Shown: positions 51,522 to 63,506, counted from the stretch's first letter. The stretch is 64,000 nucleotides of DNA from Mantis religiosa (GCA_030765055.1 CM060958.1:1168001-1232000); one strand, 5' to 3'. The notes: a model not told the origin generated them from the sequence alone. Program-made: numbers and translations.

Positions 51522-54500
51522 TTGAATGACAGCATTTTAAACAAGAAGTGTAGAGGTTTCACGAAAATGGAGGATTTGGAAAAAGGAGCAGTGATTAACT
51601 ACTTCCATTTGAAAGTTTTAACGCCTAAAGAAATCAAGGAGGAAATGGACAGTACATTGAAAGACTCTGTCCCTTCATATACAATAATTAAAAGGTGGGT
51701 TGTAGAGTTTAAAATGGGACGTACGAGTACTAGTGATGAGCCTTGCTCTGTCCCTTCATATACAATAATTAAAAGGTTGGTTGTAGAGTTTAAAATGGGA
51801 CGTACGAGCACTAGTGATGAGCCTCGCTCTGTCCCTTCATATACAATAATTAAAAGGCTGGTTGTAGAGCTTGAAATGGGACGTACGAGCACTAGTGATG
51901 TGCATCGCTCTGTCCCTTCATATACAATAATTAAAAGGTTGGTTGTAGAGTTTAAAATGAGGCGTACGAGTACTAGTGATGAGCCTCGCTCTGTCCCTTC
52001 ATGTACAATAATTAAAAGGTTGGTTGTAGAGTTTAAAATGGGACGTACGAGTACTAGTGATGAGCCTCGCTCTGTCCCTTCATATACAATAATTAAAAGG
52101 TTGGTTGTAGAGTTTAAAATGTGACGTACGAGTACTAGTGATGAGCCTCGCTCTGTCCCTTCATGTACAACAATTAAAAGGTTGGTTGTAGAGTTTAAAA
52201 TGGGACGTACGAGCACTAGTGATGAGCCTCGCTCTGTCCCTTCATATACAATAATTAAAAGGTTGGTTGTAGAGTTTAAAATGTGACGTACGAGTGCTAG
52301 TGATGAGCCTCGCTCTGTCCCTTCATATACAATAATTAAAAGGTTGGTTGTAGAGTTTAAAATGAGGCGTACGAGTACTAGTGATGAGCCTTGCTCTGTC
52401 CCTTCATATACAATAATTAAAAGGTTGGTTGTAGAGTTTAAAATGAGGCGTACGAGTACTAGTGATGAGCCTCGCTCTGTCCCTTCATATACAATAATTA
52501 AAAGGTTGGTTGTAGAGTTTAAACTGGGACGTACGAGTACTAGTGTTGAGCCTCGCTCTGTCCCTTCATATACAATAATTAAAAGGTTGGTTGTAGAGTT
52601 TAAAATGTGACGTACGAGTACTAGTGATGAGTCTCGCTCTGTCCCTTCATATACAATAATTAAAAGGTTGGTTGTAGAGTTTAAAATGTGACGTACGAGT
52701 GCTAGTGATGAGTCTCGCTCTGTCCCTTCATATACAATAATTACAAGGTTGGTTGTAGAGTTTAAAATGTGACGTACGAGTACTAGTGATGAGCCTCGCT
52801 CTGTCCCTTCATATACAATAATTAAAAGGTTGGTTGTAGAGTTTAAAATGGGACGTACGAGAACTAGTGTTGAGCCTCGATCTGTCCCTTCCTATACAAT
52901 AATTAAAAGGTTGGTTGTAGAATTTAAAATGTGACATACGAGTACTAGTGATGTGCATCGCTCTGTCCCTTCATATACAATAATTAAAAGGTTGGTTGTA
53001 GAGTTTAAAATGGGACGTACGAGTACTAGTGATGAGCCTCGCTCTGTCCCTTCATATACAATAATTAAAAGGTTGGTTGTAGAGTTTAAAATGGGACGTA
53101 CGAGTACTAGTGATGAGGCTCGCTCTGTCCCTTCATATACAATAATTAAAAGGTTGGTTGTAGAGTTTAAAATGGGACGTACGAGTACTAGTGATGAGGC
53201 TCGCTCTGTCCCTTCATATACAATAATTAAAAGGTTGGTTGTAGAGTTTAAAATGTGACGTACGAGTACTAGTGATGAGCCTCGCTCTGTCCCTTCATAT
53301 ACAATAATTAAAAGGTTGGTTGAAGAGTTTAAAATGGGACGTACGAGTACTAGTGATGAGCCTCGCTCTGTCCCTTCATATACAATAATTAAAAGGTTGG
53401 TTGTAGAGTTTAAAATGGGACGTACGAGTACTAGTGATGAGCCTCGCTCTGTCCCTTCATATACAATAATTAAAAGGTTGGTTGTAGAGTTTAAAATGGG
53501 ACGTACGAGTACTAGTGATGAGCCTCGCTCTGTCCCTTCATATACAATAATTTAAAGGTGGGTTGTAGAGTTTAAAATGGGACGTACGAGTACTAGTGAT
53601 GAGCCTCGCTCTGTCCCTTCCTATACAATAATTAAAAGGTTGGTTGTAGAGTTTAAAATGGGACGTACGAGCACTAGTGATGAGCCTCGCTCTGACCCTT
53701 CATATACAATAATTAAAAGGTGGGTTGTAGAGTTTAAAATGGGACGTACGAATACTAGTGATGAGCCTCGCTCTGTCCCTTCATATACAATAATTAAAAG
53801 GTTGGTTGAAGAATTTAAAATGGGACGTACGAGTACTAGTGATGAGCCTCGCTCTGTCCCTTCATATACAATAATTAAAAGGTTGGTTGTAGAGTTTAAA
53901 ATGGGTCGTACGAGTACTAGTGATGAGCCTCGCTCTGTCCCTTCATATACAATAATTAAAAGGTTGGTTGTAGAGTTTAAAATGGGACGTACGAGTACTA
54001 GTGATGAGCCTCGCTCTGTCCCTTCATATACAATAATTAAAAGGTTGGTTGTAGAGTTTAAAATGTGACGTACGAGTACTAGTGATGAGCCTCGCTCTGT
54101 CCCTTCATATACAATAATTAAAAGGTTGGTTGTAGAGTTTAAAATGTGACGTACGAGTACTAGTGATGAGCCTCGCTCTGACCCTTCATATACAATAATT
54201 AAAAGGTTGGTTGTAGAGTTTAAAATGGGACGTACGAGTACTAGTGATGAGCCTCGCTCTGTCCCTTCATATACAATAATTAAAAGGTTGGTTGTAGAGT
54301 TTAAAATGTGACGTACGAGTACTAGTGATGAGCCTCGCTCTGTCTCTTCATATACAATAATTAAAAGGTTGGTTGTAGAGTTTAAAATGTGACGTACGAG
54401 TACTACTGATGAGCCTCGCTCTGTCCCTTCATATACAATAATTAAAAGGTTGGTTGTAGAGTTTAAAATGGGACGTACGAGTACTAGTGATGAGCCTCGC

Positions 54501-57500
54501 TCTGTCCCTTCATATACAATAATTAAAAGGTTGGTTGTAGAGTTTAAAATGTGACGTACGAGTACTAGTGATGAGCCTCGCTCTGTCCCTTCATATACAA
54601 TAATTAAAAGGTTGGTTGTAGAGTTTAAAATGGGACGTGCGAGTACTAGTGATGAGCCTCGCTCTGTCCCTTCATATACAATAATTAAAAGGTTGGTTAT
54701 AGAGTTTAAAATGGGACGTACGAGTACTAGTGATGAGCCTCGCTCTGTCCCTTCATATACAATAATTAAAAGGTTGGTTGTAGAGTTTAAAATGGGACGT
54801 ACGAGTACTAGTGATGAGCCTCGCTCTGACCCTTCATATACAATAATTAAAAGGTTGGTTATAGAGTTTAAAATGGGACGTACGAGTACTAGTGATGAGG
54901 CTCGCTCTGTCCCTTCATATACAATAATTAAAAGGTTGGTTGTAGAGTTTAAAATGGGACGTACGAGTACTAGTGATGAGGCTCGCTCTGTCCCTTCATA
55001 TACAATAATTAAAAGGTTGGTTGTAGAGTTTAAAATGTGACGTACGAGTACTAGTGATGAGCCTCGCTCTGTCCCTTCATATACAATAATTAAAAGGTTG
55101 GTTGAAGAGTTTAAAATGGGACGTACGAGTACTAGTGATGAGCCTCGCTCTGTCCCTTCATATACAATAATTAAAAGGTTGGTTGTAGAGTTTAAAATGG
55201 GACGTACGAGTACTAGTGATGAGCCTCGCTCTGTCCCTTCATATACAATAATTAAAAGGTTGGTTGTAGAGTTTAAAATGGGACGTACGAGTACTAGTGA
55301 TGAGCCTCGCTCTGTCCCTTCATATACAATAATTTAAAGGTGGGTTGTAGAGTTTAAAATGGGACGTACGAGTACTAGTGATGAGCCTCGCTCTGTCCCT
55401 TCCTATACAATAATTAAAAGGTTGGTTGTAGAGTTTAAAATGGGACGTACGAGCACTAGTGATGAGCCTCGCTCTGACCCTTCATATACAATAATTAAAA
55501 GGTGGGTTGTAGAGTTTAAAATGGGACGTACGAGTACTAGTGATGAGCCTCGCTCTGTCCCTTCATATACAATAATTAAAAGGTTGGTTGAAGAATTTAA
55601 AATGGGACGTACGAGTACTAGTGATGAGCCTCGCTCTGTCCCTTCATATACAATAATTAAAAGGTTGGTTGTAGAGTTTAAAATGGGTCGTACGAGTACT
55701 AGTGATGAGCCTCGCTCTGTCCCTTCATATACAATAATTAAAAGGTTGGTTGTAGAGTTTAAAATGGGACGTACGAGTACTAGTGATGAGCCTCGCTCTG
55801 TCCCTTCATATACAATAATTAAAAGGTTGGTTGTAGAGTTTAAAATGTGACGTACGAGTACTAGTGATGAGCCTCGCTCTGACCCTTCATATACAATAAT
55901 TAAAAGGTTGGTTGTAGAGTTTAAAATGGGACGTACGAGTACTAGTGATGAGCCTCGCTCTGTCCCTTCATATACAATAATTAAAAGGTTGGTTGTAGAG
56001 TTTAAAATGGGACGTACGAGTACTAGTGATGAGCCTCGCTCTGTCCCTTCATATACAATAATTAAAAGGTTGGGTGTAGAGTTTAAAATGTGACGTACGA
56101 GTACTAGTGATGAGCCTCGCTCTGACCCTTCATATACAATAATTAAAAGGTTGGTTGTAGAGTTTAAAATGGGACGTACGAGTACTAGTGATGAGCCTCG
56201 CTCTGTCCCTTCATATACAATAATTAAAAGGTTGGTTGTAGAGTTTAAAATGTGACGTACGAGTACTAGTGATGAGCCTCGCTCTGTCTCTTCATATACA
56301 ATAATTAAAAGGTTGGTTGTAGAGTTTAAAATGTGACGTACGAGTACTAGTGATGAGCCTCGCTCTGTCCCTTCATATACAATAATTAAAAGGTTGGTTG
56401 TAGAGTTTAAAATGGGACGTACGAGTACTAGTGATGAGCCTCGCTCTGTCCCTTCATATACAATAATTAAAAGGTTGGTTGTAGAGTTTAAAATGTGACG
56501 TACGAGTACTAGTGATGAGCCTCGCTCTGTCCCTTCATATACAATAATTAAAAGGTTGGTTGTAGAGTTTAAAATGGGACGTGCGAGTACTAGTGATGAG
56601 CCTCGCTCTGTCCCTTCATATACAATAATTAAAAGGTTGGTTATAGAGTTTAAAATGGGACGTACGAGTACTAGTGATGAGCCTCGCTCTGTCCCTTCAT
56701 ATACAATAATTAAAAGGTTGGTTGTAGAGTTTAAAATGGGACGTACGAGTACTAGTGATGAGCCTCGCTCTGACCCTTCATATACAATAATTAAAAGGTT
56801 GGTTATAGAGTTTAAAATGGGACGTACGAGTACTAGTGATGAGCCTCGCTCTGTCCCTTCATATACAATAATTAAAAGGTTGGTTGTAGAGTTTAAAATG
56901 GGACGTACGAGTACTAGTGATGAGCCTCGCTCTGACCCTTCATATACAATAATTAAAAGGTTGGTTATAGAGTTTAAAATGGGACGTACGAGTACTAGTG
57001 ATGAGCCTCGCTCTGTCCCTTCATATACAATAATTAAAAGGTTGGTTGAAGAGTTTAAAATGGGACGTACGAGTACTAGTGATGAGCCTCGCTCTGTCCC
57101 TTCATATACAATAATTAAAAGGTTGGTTGTAGAGTTTAAAATGTGACGTACGAGTACTAGTGATGAGCCTCGCTCTGTCCCTTCATATACAATAATTAAA
57201 AGGTTGGTTGTAGAGTTTAAAATGGGACGTACGAGTACTAGTGATGAGCCTCGATCTGTCCCTTCATATACAATAATTAAAAGGTTGGTTGTAGAGTTTA
57301 AAATGTGACGTACGAGTACTAGTGATGAGCCTCGCTCTGTCCCTTCATATACAATAATTAAAAGGTTGGCTGTAGAGTTTAAAATGTGACGTACGAGTAC
57401 TAGTGATGAGCCTCGGTCTGTCCCTTCATGTACAATAATTAAAAGGTTGGTTGTAGAGTTTAAAATGGGACGTGCGAGTACTAGTGATGAGCCTCGCTCT

Positions 57501-59315
57501 GTCCCTTCATATACAATAATTAAAAGGTTGGCTGTAGAGTTTAAAATGTGACGTACGAGTACTAGTGATGAGCCTCGGTCTGTCCCTTCATGTACAATAA
57601 TTAAAAGGTTGGTTGTAGAGTTTAAAATGGGACGTACGAGTACTAGTGATGAGCCTCGCTCTGTCCCTTCATATACAATAATTAAAAGGTTGGTTGTAGA
57701 GTTTAAAATGGGACGTACGGGTACTAGTGATGAGCCTCGCTGTGTCCCTTCATATACAATAATTAAAAGGTTGGTTGTAGAGTTTAAAATGGGACGTACG
57801 AGTACTAGTGATGAGCCTCGCTCTGACCCTTCATATACAATAATTAAAAGGTTGGTTATAGAGTTTAAAATGGGACGTACGAGTACTAGTGATGAGCCTC
57901 GCTCTGTCCCTTCATATACAATAATTAAAAGGTTGGTTGAAGAGTTTAAAATGGGACGTACGAGTACTAGTGATGAGCCTCGCTCTGTCCCTTCATATAC
58001 AATAATTAAAAGGTTGGTTGTAGAGTTTAAAATGTGACGTACGAGTACTAGTGATGAGCCTCGCTCTGTCCCTTCATATACAATAATTAAAAGGTTGGTT
58101 GTAGAGTTTAAAATGGGACGTACGAGTACTAGTGATGAGCCTCGCTCTGACCCTTCATATACAATAATTAAAAGGTTGGTTATAGAGTTTAAAATGGGAC
58201 GTACGAGTACTAGTGATGAGCCTCGCTCTGTCCCTTCATATACAATAATTAAAAGGTTGGTTGAAGAGTTTAAAATGGGACGTACGAGTACTAGTGATGA
58301 GCCTCGCTCTGTCCCTTCATATACAATAATTAAAAGGTTGGTTGTAGAGTTTAAAATGTGACGTACGAGTACTAGTGATGAGCCTCGCTCTGTCCCTTCA
58401 TATACAATAATTAAAAGGTTGGTTGTAGAGTTTAAAATGGGACGTACGAGTACTAGTGATGAGCCTCGCTCTGTGGAAGTCACAACTAAAGAGATAATTG
58501 AACAAGTTTATCGTTTAGTACTAGAAGACCACAGATTAAAGTTGTTTGAGATGGCAGAGGCTGTAAACATATCAAAAGAACGTGCAGGTAATATTTTAAG
58601 CAATGTTTTGGGCTTTCACAAGGTCTGTGCCATATTTGTTGACAACTGATCAAAAGTTGTAAAGAAAAACTGTTTCTGTTAAGAATTTGGACCTCTACCG
58701 TAAAAATCGCAGTGAATTTTTGAGACGGTTTATTACCATGGATGAAATTTGGATACATCACTACACTCCAGAAAGTAAATCACAGTCAAACAGTTGATTG
58801 TACCAGGTGAACCAACTCCAAAAAGGCAAATCAATGTTGTCAGCTAACAAGGTTATGGCAAGTGTTTTCTGGGATGTACAGGCAATTATGTTTATTGATT
58901 ACTTGTAAAAGGGTAAAAGTATCACTGGTGACTACTACTCAAGCTTACTACACCGTTTGAGTGATGAGGTAAAAAGAAAAATATATTATTTGGCAAAGAA
59001 GAAATCTTCTTTCTTCACGACAATGCTATGGCCCATCGTTCAATCATTGTTGTGGGAAGAATGTGTGAATTAAAGTTTGAATTACTTGAACATTCACCCT
59101 ATTCACCAGATCTAACATCCAGTGACTATCACCTGTTCCTGAACCTCAAACAATTTCTTGGAGGACGAAGATTTGACAACAACGAGGAGGTCATTCATGC
59201 GGTAAACAGCTATTTTGGGGAACATGATAAATCACACTACAGAGATGATTTAATTAAATTAGAACAACGATATGACAAATGTATTAGCCTTTCTGGGGAT
59301 TATGTTGAGAAATAA
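51522..59315 (+). pseudogene. mariner transposase pseudogene with 84-fold amplified DNA-binding segment
   Basis: Transposase of the DD34D type; the intact family cuts and pastes at TA sites. The N-terminal part (likely start ATG 51567, in frame with ATG 51522) reads MEDLEKGAVINYFHLKV, then LTPKEIKEEMDSTLKDS. The segment SVPSYTIIKR to TSTSDEPR is then repeated, and the frame resumes at 58470 with VTTKEIIEQVYRLVLEDH and AEAVNISKERAGNIL. First catalytic Asp: codon 58741 in TMDEIWIHHYTPES, in a shifted frame. Second: 59019 in FLHDNAMAHRS. Third: 59124 in SSDYHLF. The last two have 34 residues between them, the mariner signature. Breaks: TGA at 58647, several stops and frame changes between 58650 and 59000, and about two dozen TGA codons inside the array. 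The net frame from 51522 to 59315 is nevertheless preserved. It is dead as a transposase. Confidence 0.93.
51666..58469 (+). repeat. 81-bp minisatellite, exactly 84 units, built from transposase codons
   Basis: 6804 bp divided by 81 is 84, with no net indel from the first unit (tctgtcccttcatatacaat at 51666) to the return of single-copy transposase at 58470. Each unit encodes 27 residues from SVPSYTIIKR through VVEFKMGR to TSTSDEPR, that is the second helix-turn-helix of the mariner DNA-binding domain and the linker after it. Variation is by substitution: GGA to TGA after KM (aaaatgtgac) in about two dozen units, AAA to TAA at two places (about 53551 and 55333), and minor changes. Groups of units are duplicated: the pattern at 53316-54068 recurs 1782 bp (22 units) later at 55098-55850, and 54612 recurs 1944 bp (24 units) later at 56556. 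The opposite strand is open for over 1000 codons, a consequence of the period. Confidence 0.97.
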
Positions 59316-59351
59316 AGAAAATAAATGTAAAATATCCTATTTTATCGAGAG

Positions 59352-59416
59352 GTTCGGGACTTATGTCTTTGCATGTCCAAGAAATAAAAAAAATGAATAA
59401 CGACTTGAGAAAAGTA
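59352..59416 (+). repeat. Dispersed repeat family X, fragment truncating the mariner 3' end
   Basis: The bases atgtctttgcatgtcc, then atgaataacgacttgagaaa match 6673-6712 on the same strand. The match starts where the mariner 3' inverted repeat stops resembling its partner and ends directly before the LTR at 59418. Confidence 0.65.
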
Positions 59417-59417
59417 T

Positions 59418-59812
59418 TGTCGCGAAGCCATTATTTACGATACCTCGGCGCGGAGTGATAAGAATGGATGGTGCCGGAAGGAGATAAACATAGCGCGGAG
59501 ATAAAAGACATGCCAAACAAATAATGAGATAAATGGAACATTCTAGTGACATCTTGAGTGTTTTACAGAACATTCCATTTCTTGTTTGTTCCAGAAATAT
59601 CTAGTAATATGAGTCGTGATATATAAGGAAGCTGCGACTCGTCAAGGGACAGTAGTCAGTCGTGACGTGAGTTGTAAGTGAAACTAGTGTCTTTGGAAAG
59701 TGAACTCTTTGTTGTGGTCAGCGACCTAAGAAGATTGTAGATGTAGTTGTCTTTATTTCTACGTAAATAAAGAACATTTTGAATTTCTGCAACTTGGAGT
59801 TTTAATTCTACA
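59418..59812 (+). mobile_element. LTR of an LTR retrotransposon, copy 1
   Basis: About 395 bp beginning tgtcgcgaagcc and ending ttctaca (TGT...ACA). It has a TATA-like atataagg at about 59620 and a polyadenylation signal aataaa at 59766-59771. It shares order and sequence with the copy at 62354 (ttccagaaatatct, aagaagattgta, aataaagaacattt). No target duplication was found (gtat before, aagc after), and no gag, protease or reverse transcriptase frame lies next to it. It is a solitary or broken LTR; the Gypsy-like assignment is a guess from the TGTCRCG start. Confidence 0.6.
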
Positions 59813-61308
59813 AAGCCACAAAGTCAAAGTACATATAAGTATTGGAAAATTTAAAATTAACTAGTGTTTGTTTTTATTCACGCACAGAGAATATCCGTAA
59901 TAAAACCTCGATATCATAAAGTTTAGAAGAGATTTAAGACAAAGTTGTGTGACGTTAGTGTTTTGTCTGGCGCCGCTACGTCATTAAATGCTACAATTAA
60001 CATGATGCGGACAGTCATCTCACCCTGCTTGCAGCCGTGTTCATATTTCAGTCTTATTCAACCATTAAACTAATGTTGTGTTCAAACTTCCTAAAAACCC
60101 TTCCCTCACAGAACTCAAACCACAATTCATGCGTGAAACCCTTCAGATAGTTTCGATTTTCTTTAAAAGATGGCAGCAGGGATTTTATTTACCTCACAAT
60201 GTGTACTGGTCAAATTCCAACTCCGGTAGCATCGATATTTATACAGTAAATTCTTCATCGGATAACTTAGCATTTAACATCATATAGAATGTTGAGGCTT
60301 CAATATAAGGTAATAGCTTTCATACTTACGTGACTAATAGCGCTTTTGTGAAAGATATTCAAAATATTGACGCCATTCAGGCCCAAACCGTAACACAAAA
60401 AATAGGGTCTAATCATGTGCATTTCTCCTTACTTCTGAAAATTGTACATGTTGGCTATAAATACATAACGCAAAAATAAGAGAATTCTGCGAAAATTACT
60501 CTTTACTTTCCAAATTTTGAAGTTATAATTACTATGGTACTCATTAATCAGGGATTAATTAAAATGACACTTGATAACTGTAGAGATAGATTCTTGGAAA
60601 AAAATAACTCAGAGTAAAGCACGTGTTGACACAGTTGGAATTTCCGGCGTGTGTATATATCGTGTATCTATGTCACGTCTCGTCCTCATAAACAAAAGAC
60701 GCGCTGAGACTATCTGTGTTATCTGTTCTTCGTTATCAAATGCCTTCGTGAACAGAAGGCAAAAACAAAACACTACGCAGGATCGCTTTGCTTTACTTAA
60801 GTGTCATAAAACTGTCATACGTATTTTATATTTTTGTCTCAGATTAATCTGCATTACAATGATATATGATGCATATAGCCTGCTCTATTGTGCTGCTTCG
60901 ATAAAAATGTGTAACTTTTGACAACTGTAACTTTTTTTTTGTAAGAGCTTTCGAAACGGGATTTTTTTGTGATGGGTGAGACAATCTATGCTGTTGGCTA
61001 ACCTGTTTTGATCCCTCCTTGATGCTTATTGTTTACATGTTTTTAGTCAATTATACGTATTGAATATTGTTGTGTAGCGGTAGTGTTCCCTTTTTGGTAA
61101 AATGACAAAACCAAAAGGTGTTTTCAAGAAAAGGAAGAATGTTGGCAAATTATAAACAATACATGCGAATCATCAACAGCTACTAACCGAAAATTCTTCA
61201 AAAAAGAAAATACAGTTAAGCTTTGAACTTTATAAAGAAATGCAATCATTTTCTAAACATAATAGTGAATTATTTTAGTAAATTGATGGAAATTAATAAT
61301 TTTTACAC
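59813..61308. other. Mostly unique sequence, no recognised gene
   Basis: Contains family Y copy 2 (60271-60347). A 116-codon frame at 60571-60921 is AT-rich and matches nothing I recognise. No retrotransposon coding sequence is visible between the two LTRs. Confidence 0.45.
60271..60347 (+). repeat. Dispersed repeat pair (family Y), copy 2
   Basis: It matches 50472-50527: tagaatgttgaggcttc, an extra 20-bp stretch, then atacttacgtgactaatagc. It is short and of unknown nature. Confidence 0.6.
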
Positions 61309-61570
61309 ACTAGCTGTATATAGGCTAAGCTTGTTGATAGATAGAGTCAACATGAACTAAACTAACAATTAACTAAAATAATAAGAGTTAAATGATGAAG
61401 CCTGGGACTCCAGTACTTACAATAGTAAGTTGCCATAAACGAATGCGAGAGCCCCTAGTGGTCTACCGGGGAAATATACGAGTCAGTTGGCCATGGTAGC
61501 TCAAAGGGCGGAGACCAGGAGATCCGTGGTTCAAATTCCGGCCACGGCATTGACTCTATCTATAATAATG
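61309..61570 (+). mobile_element. tRNA-tailed element carrying a single copy of the 91-bp monomer
   Basis: The left end is actagctgtatataggctaa. A divergent, slightly shorter single version of the 91-bp monomer follows at about 61396-61468 (aagcctgggactcc, agtacttacaatagtaagtt, cccctagtggtctaccgggg). Then come gaaatatacgagtcagttgg and a tRNA-like part (ggtagctcaaagggcggaga, B box ggttcaaattcc at 61528-61539, cacggcattg). The inner stem of the monomer (acttac and gtaagt) is conserved. It appears to represent the unexpanded form of the element that hosts the 23-kb array. No target duplication is obvious. Confidence 0.82.
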
Positions 61571-62353
61571 AATGTTTCTCTGTTGTGAATCTGTTGTATG
61601 TACAAAATACTATGGCCATGTTTGAAGAGGAGGAAGCCGCAGATTACGCATCATATGGTCCAGGGATGACAAATCTACGCAATTTCTGGAAAATCACATT
61701 TCTTCAAATGTCTCAGCTTCTGTATCAGATACCAAGCTACAATTTTTGCGACGTGTTCTGTATATGTGTACCCAACTTTAGACAGAGCAAAATTTATTTG
61801 AAATAATTATTTTCTGAAAAAAAAAAACTATTTTTATTTCAATATTTTGAGTCACATTAAAGAAATAATATATAGATTTTTCACGTCAGTCCGAATACCT
61901 CTTGTCTAAATTACAAGGAAACAATACACAATTTGTGGTAAAAGTTTGATCCCTCTAGATAACGGGGTTGAACATTGTAGAGATAGGGGATTCCACCCAT
62001 GCCATCTACAACTGCCATAATTGAGACTATGACAGAATTGTCTCAGAGGAAGTGAGGGTACAGGACCTAAGTGACAAACAGAGATTTAAACAAGCTTGCA
62101 GGAGGTGGGACGACTGCAGAGTTATAGATTAAAATTAAAGAGCTGAGGTAATGAAATTTCAGCTGATAAAACTGAAAAGTAAGGAAGAGGGCGTAGGAAG
62201 ATATAATTTAATTATTTCCGGAGTGAAGGCGCAAAGTGGGATCGGAGCATTTCAGAAGATAAGATTCTGGGGATAAATATGAGAGGCTTCCAACAATTTT
62301 AGAACTTGGAAACTAAATAAAAAAGAAACAGTAATACGGAATTGGTAATATAA
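61571..62353. other. Unique sequence, no recognised gene
   Basis: A 73-codon frame at 61585-61806 is not recognised. A poly-A tract lies at about 61819. The TSD base group ataa at 62350-62353 borders the next LTR. Confidence 0.45.
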
Positions 62354-62818
62354 TGTCACGAGCCCGTACCTACAATCGCGCGGCTTGTTTGTACAAAAGG
62401 AACTGATAGGCAGGCAGTGTGAAAACCAAGAGACTGCAGATAAAGGTCTGTCGAAACAAACAAACTGACATAAATGAAAAATTTTAGTTAATTCTTGACA
62501 GATAGGGTTTCTGTGTTTGGAAGGTTCTGGTGATATGTCGATTGACAGAGAAAAGTTGTTTTTCTATATTGTTCCGGAAATATCTCGAACTTAGGAATGA
62601 GGTATTTAAGGACGTAACGACTCGCAAAGTTAGTTAGTTGTAAACAGAGTGAGTAAGCAGAGAACAGCTGAGAGTGTTGTTGTTGTAACAAGAGCTAATG
62701 ACATTGTCATCGACCTTGGAAGATTGTGTTGTATATGTGATGTAATGTTGTTACGTGAGAATTGAACAGTGTATCTCTACGGAAATAAAGAACATTTACA
62801 ATTTCGACAAATTGGACA
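62354..62818 (+). mobile_element. Solo LTR of an LTR retrotransposon, copy 2
   Basis: 465 bp from tgtcacgagcccg to ttggaca (TGT...ACA), flanked by a 4-bp direct repeat ataa (62350-62353 and 62819-62822), as expected for an LTR element insertion. It contains a TATA-like tatttaagg at about 62603 and aataaa at 62784-62789, and aligns with copy 1. No internal coding region is present on either side, so it is best read as a solo LTR left by recombination. Confidence 0.7.
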
Positions 62819-63338
62819 ATAAGTATTAGGAAGGATCCCCGGGAGGAAGGTTGAAGCGACAGGAGAGAGTCACGACGCTGCAATGAGCGGGATCCTCAGT
62901 TGGAAACTCCCAGGCAGGCATCCCACCCGTCCCCGTTGCGGACTCCTAGCACTCGTTGTACCTCTAACGTTACCAGTGGAAACTAGGACCGAACATTCGA
63001 GCCTCTCCCGAGTAGGAGTTGTTCGGACTTGACGGGGCAGTAGTTCCCGATACCCGTGAGAGATTGAGTACCTCCGGCCAGGCTTCAGCTACCCAGAGGG
63101 TCCAGAGGTTCGCCTACAGTCTGATTTTTAAGGGAAGATACGTGAAGGTCATCAAGCAAGGGACGCGAAGGGTAGGAAAGGAAGGTCGTTGCTATGGTAA
63201 AGTAAACAAAAGTTGCCAGATTGGATACACTGGGGAATCACATACTCCTCAGATCAGTAATCGCTAGAGATTGCCTAGTTGCGCTGTGTATTGTTAGCCT
63301 ACTTTGTTATAACACAATTAAAATACGTTTTTATGAAA
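62819..63338. other. GC-richer unique sequence before the 141-bp array
   Basis: More GC-rich than its surroundings. It begins with atccccgggaggaagg at about 62835, the same 16 bases found in the 97-bp satellite at the window start. An 82-codon frame (63019-63267) is not recognised. Possibly the 5' part of the element from which the 141-bp array comes. Confidence 0.45.
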
Positions 63339-63506
63339 GCAAGACGTAGTGACGGTAGGATTAGAGGTGGACCGAGGGATCATGGCCCAAGACAAATATC
63401 AGCTTACGGTCGGGGTGTTACATTACATAGTCAAGCTCGAGAATTTGTCTGTTCTCTTAGAGAACTCTTCCAACAGGAAGCAAGACGTAGTGACGGTAGG
63501 ATTTGA
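63333..63506 (+). pseudogene. Possible N-terminal transposase-like ORF captured in the 141-bp array
   Basis: From ATG 63333 (in frame with 63279) the product reads MKARRSDGRIRGGPRDHGPR, then GVTLHSQAREFVCSLRELF and QQEARRSDGRI, ending at TGA 63504-63506 in the second unit. The SQ.RE...LR..F.QE pattern resembles the start of helix-turn-helix transposase-like proteins common in insect genomes, but this is a weak likeness from memory. Later units carry the same TGA or a variant unit, so the reading frame does not extend through the array. Confidence 0.3.

Larger units (their letters stand above)
51399..59365 (+). mobile_element. mariner-family transposon swollen by an internal satellite
   Basis: The 5' end at 51399 (ctagggtcggctgataagc, then accggact) follows TA and aligns with the reverse complement of the 3' end of the mariner relic ending at 21805 (cgagggccagctaagcc, then ccggtct, then TA). 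That fixes the terminal inverted repeat at about 27 bp. The 3' end is damaged: after gagaggttcgggactta at about 59349 the sequence passes into dispersed repeat family X instead of the expected outer end. Without the 6.8-kb array the element would be about 1.2 kb, normal for mariner. It lacks an intact transposase and a good 3' end, so it is not autonomous. Confidence 0.88.

Noticed and set aside
55403..58483. Minus-strand open frame of 1026 codons
   Set aside because: It is the antisense of the 81-bp mariner-derived array. A period divisible by three with no indels keeps it open by itself, and the repeating product has no independent family likeness.
61490..61552. Functional tRNA gene in the tRNA-like tail
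   Set aside because: The B box is good, but I cannot pair a proper acceptor stem and anticodon arm, and four variants occur as element tails.
59418..62818. One complete LTR retrotransposon between the two LTRs
   Set aside because: The LTRs are too divergent from each other, only one has a target duplication, and no gag or pol coding sequence lies between them.
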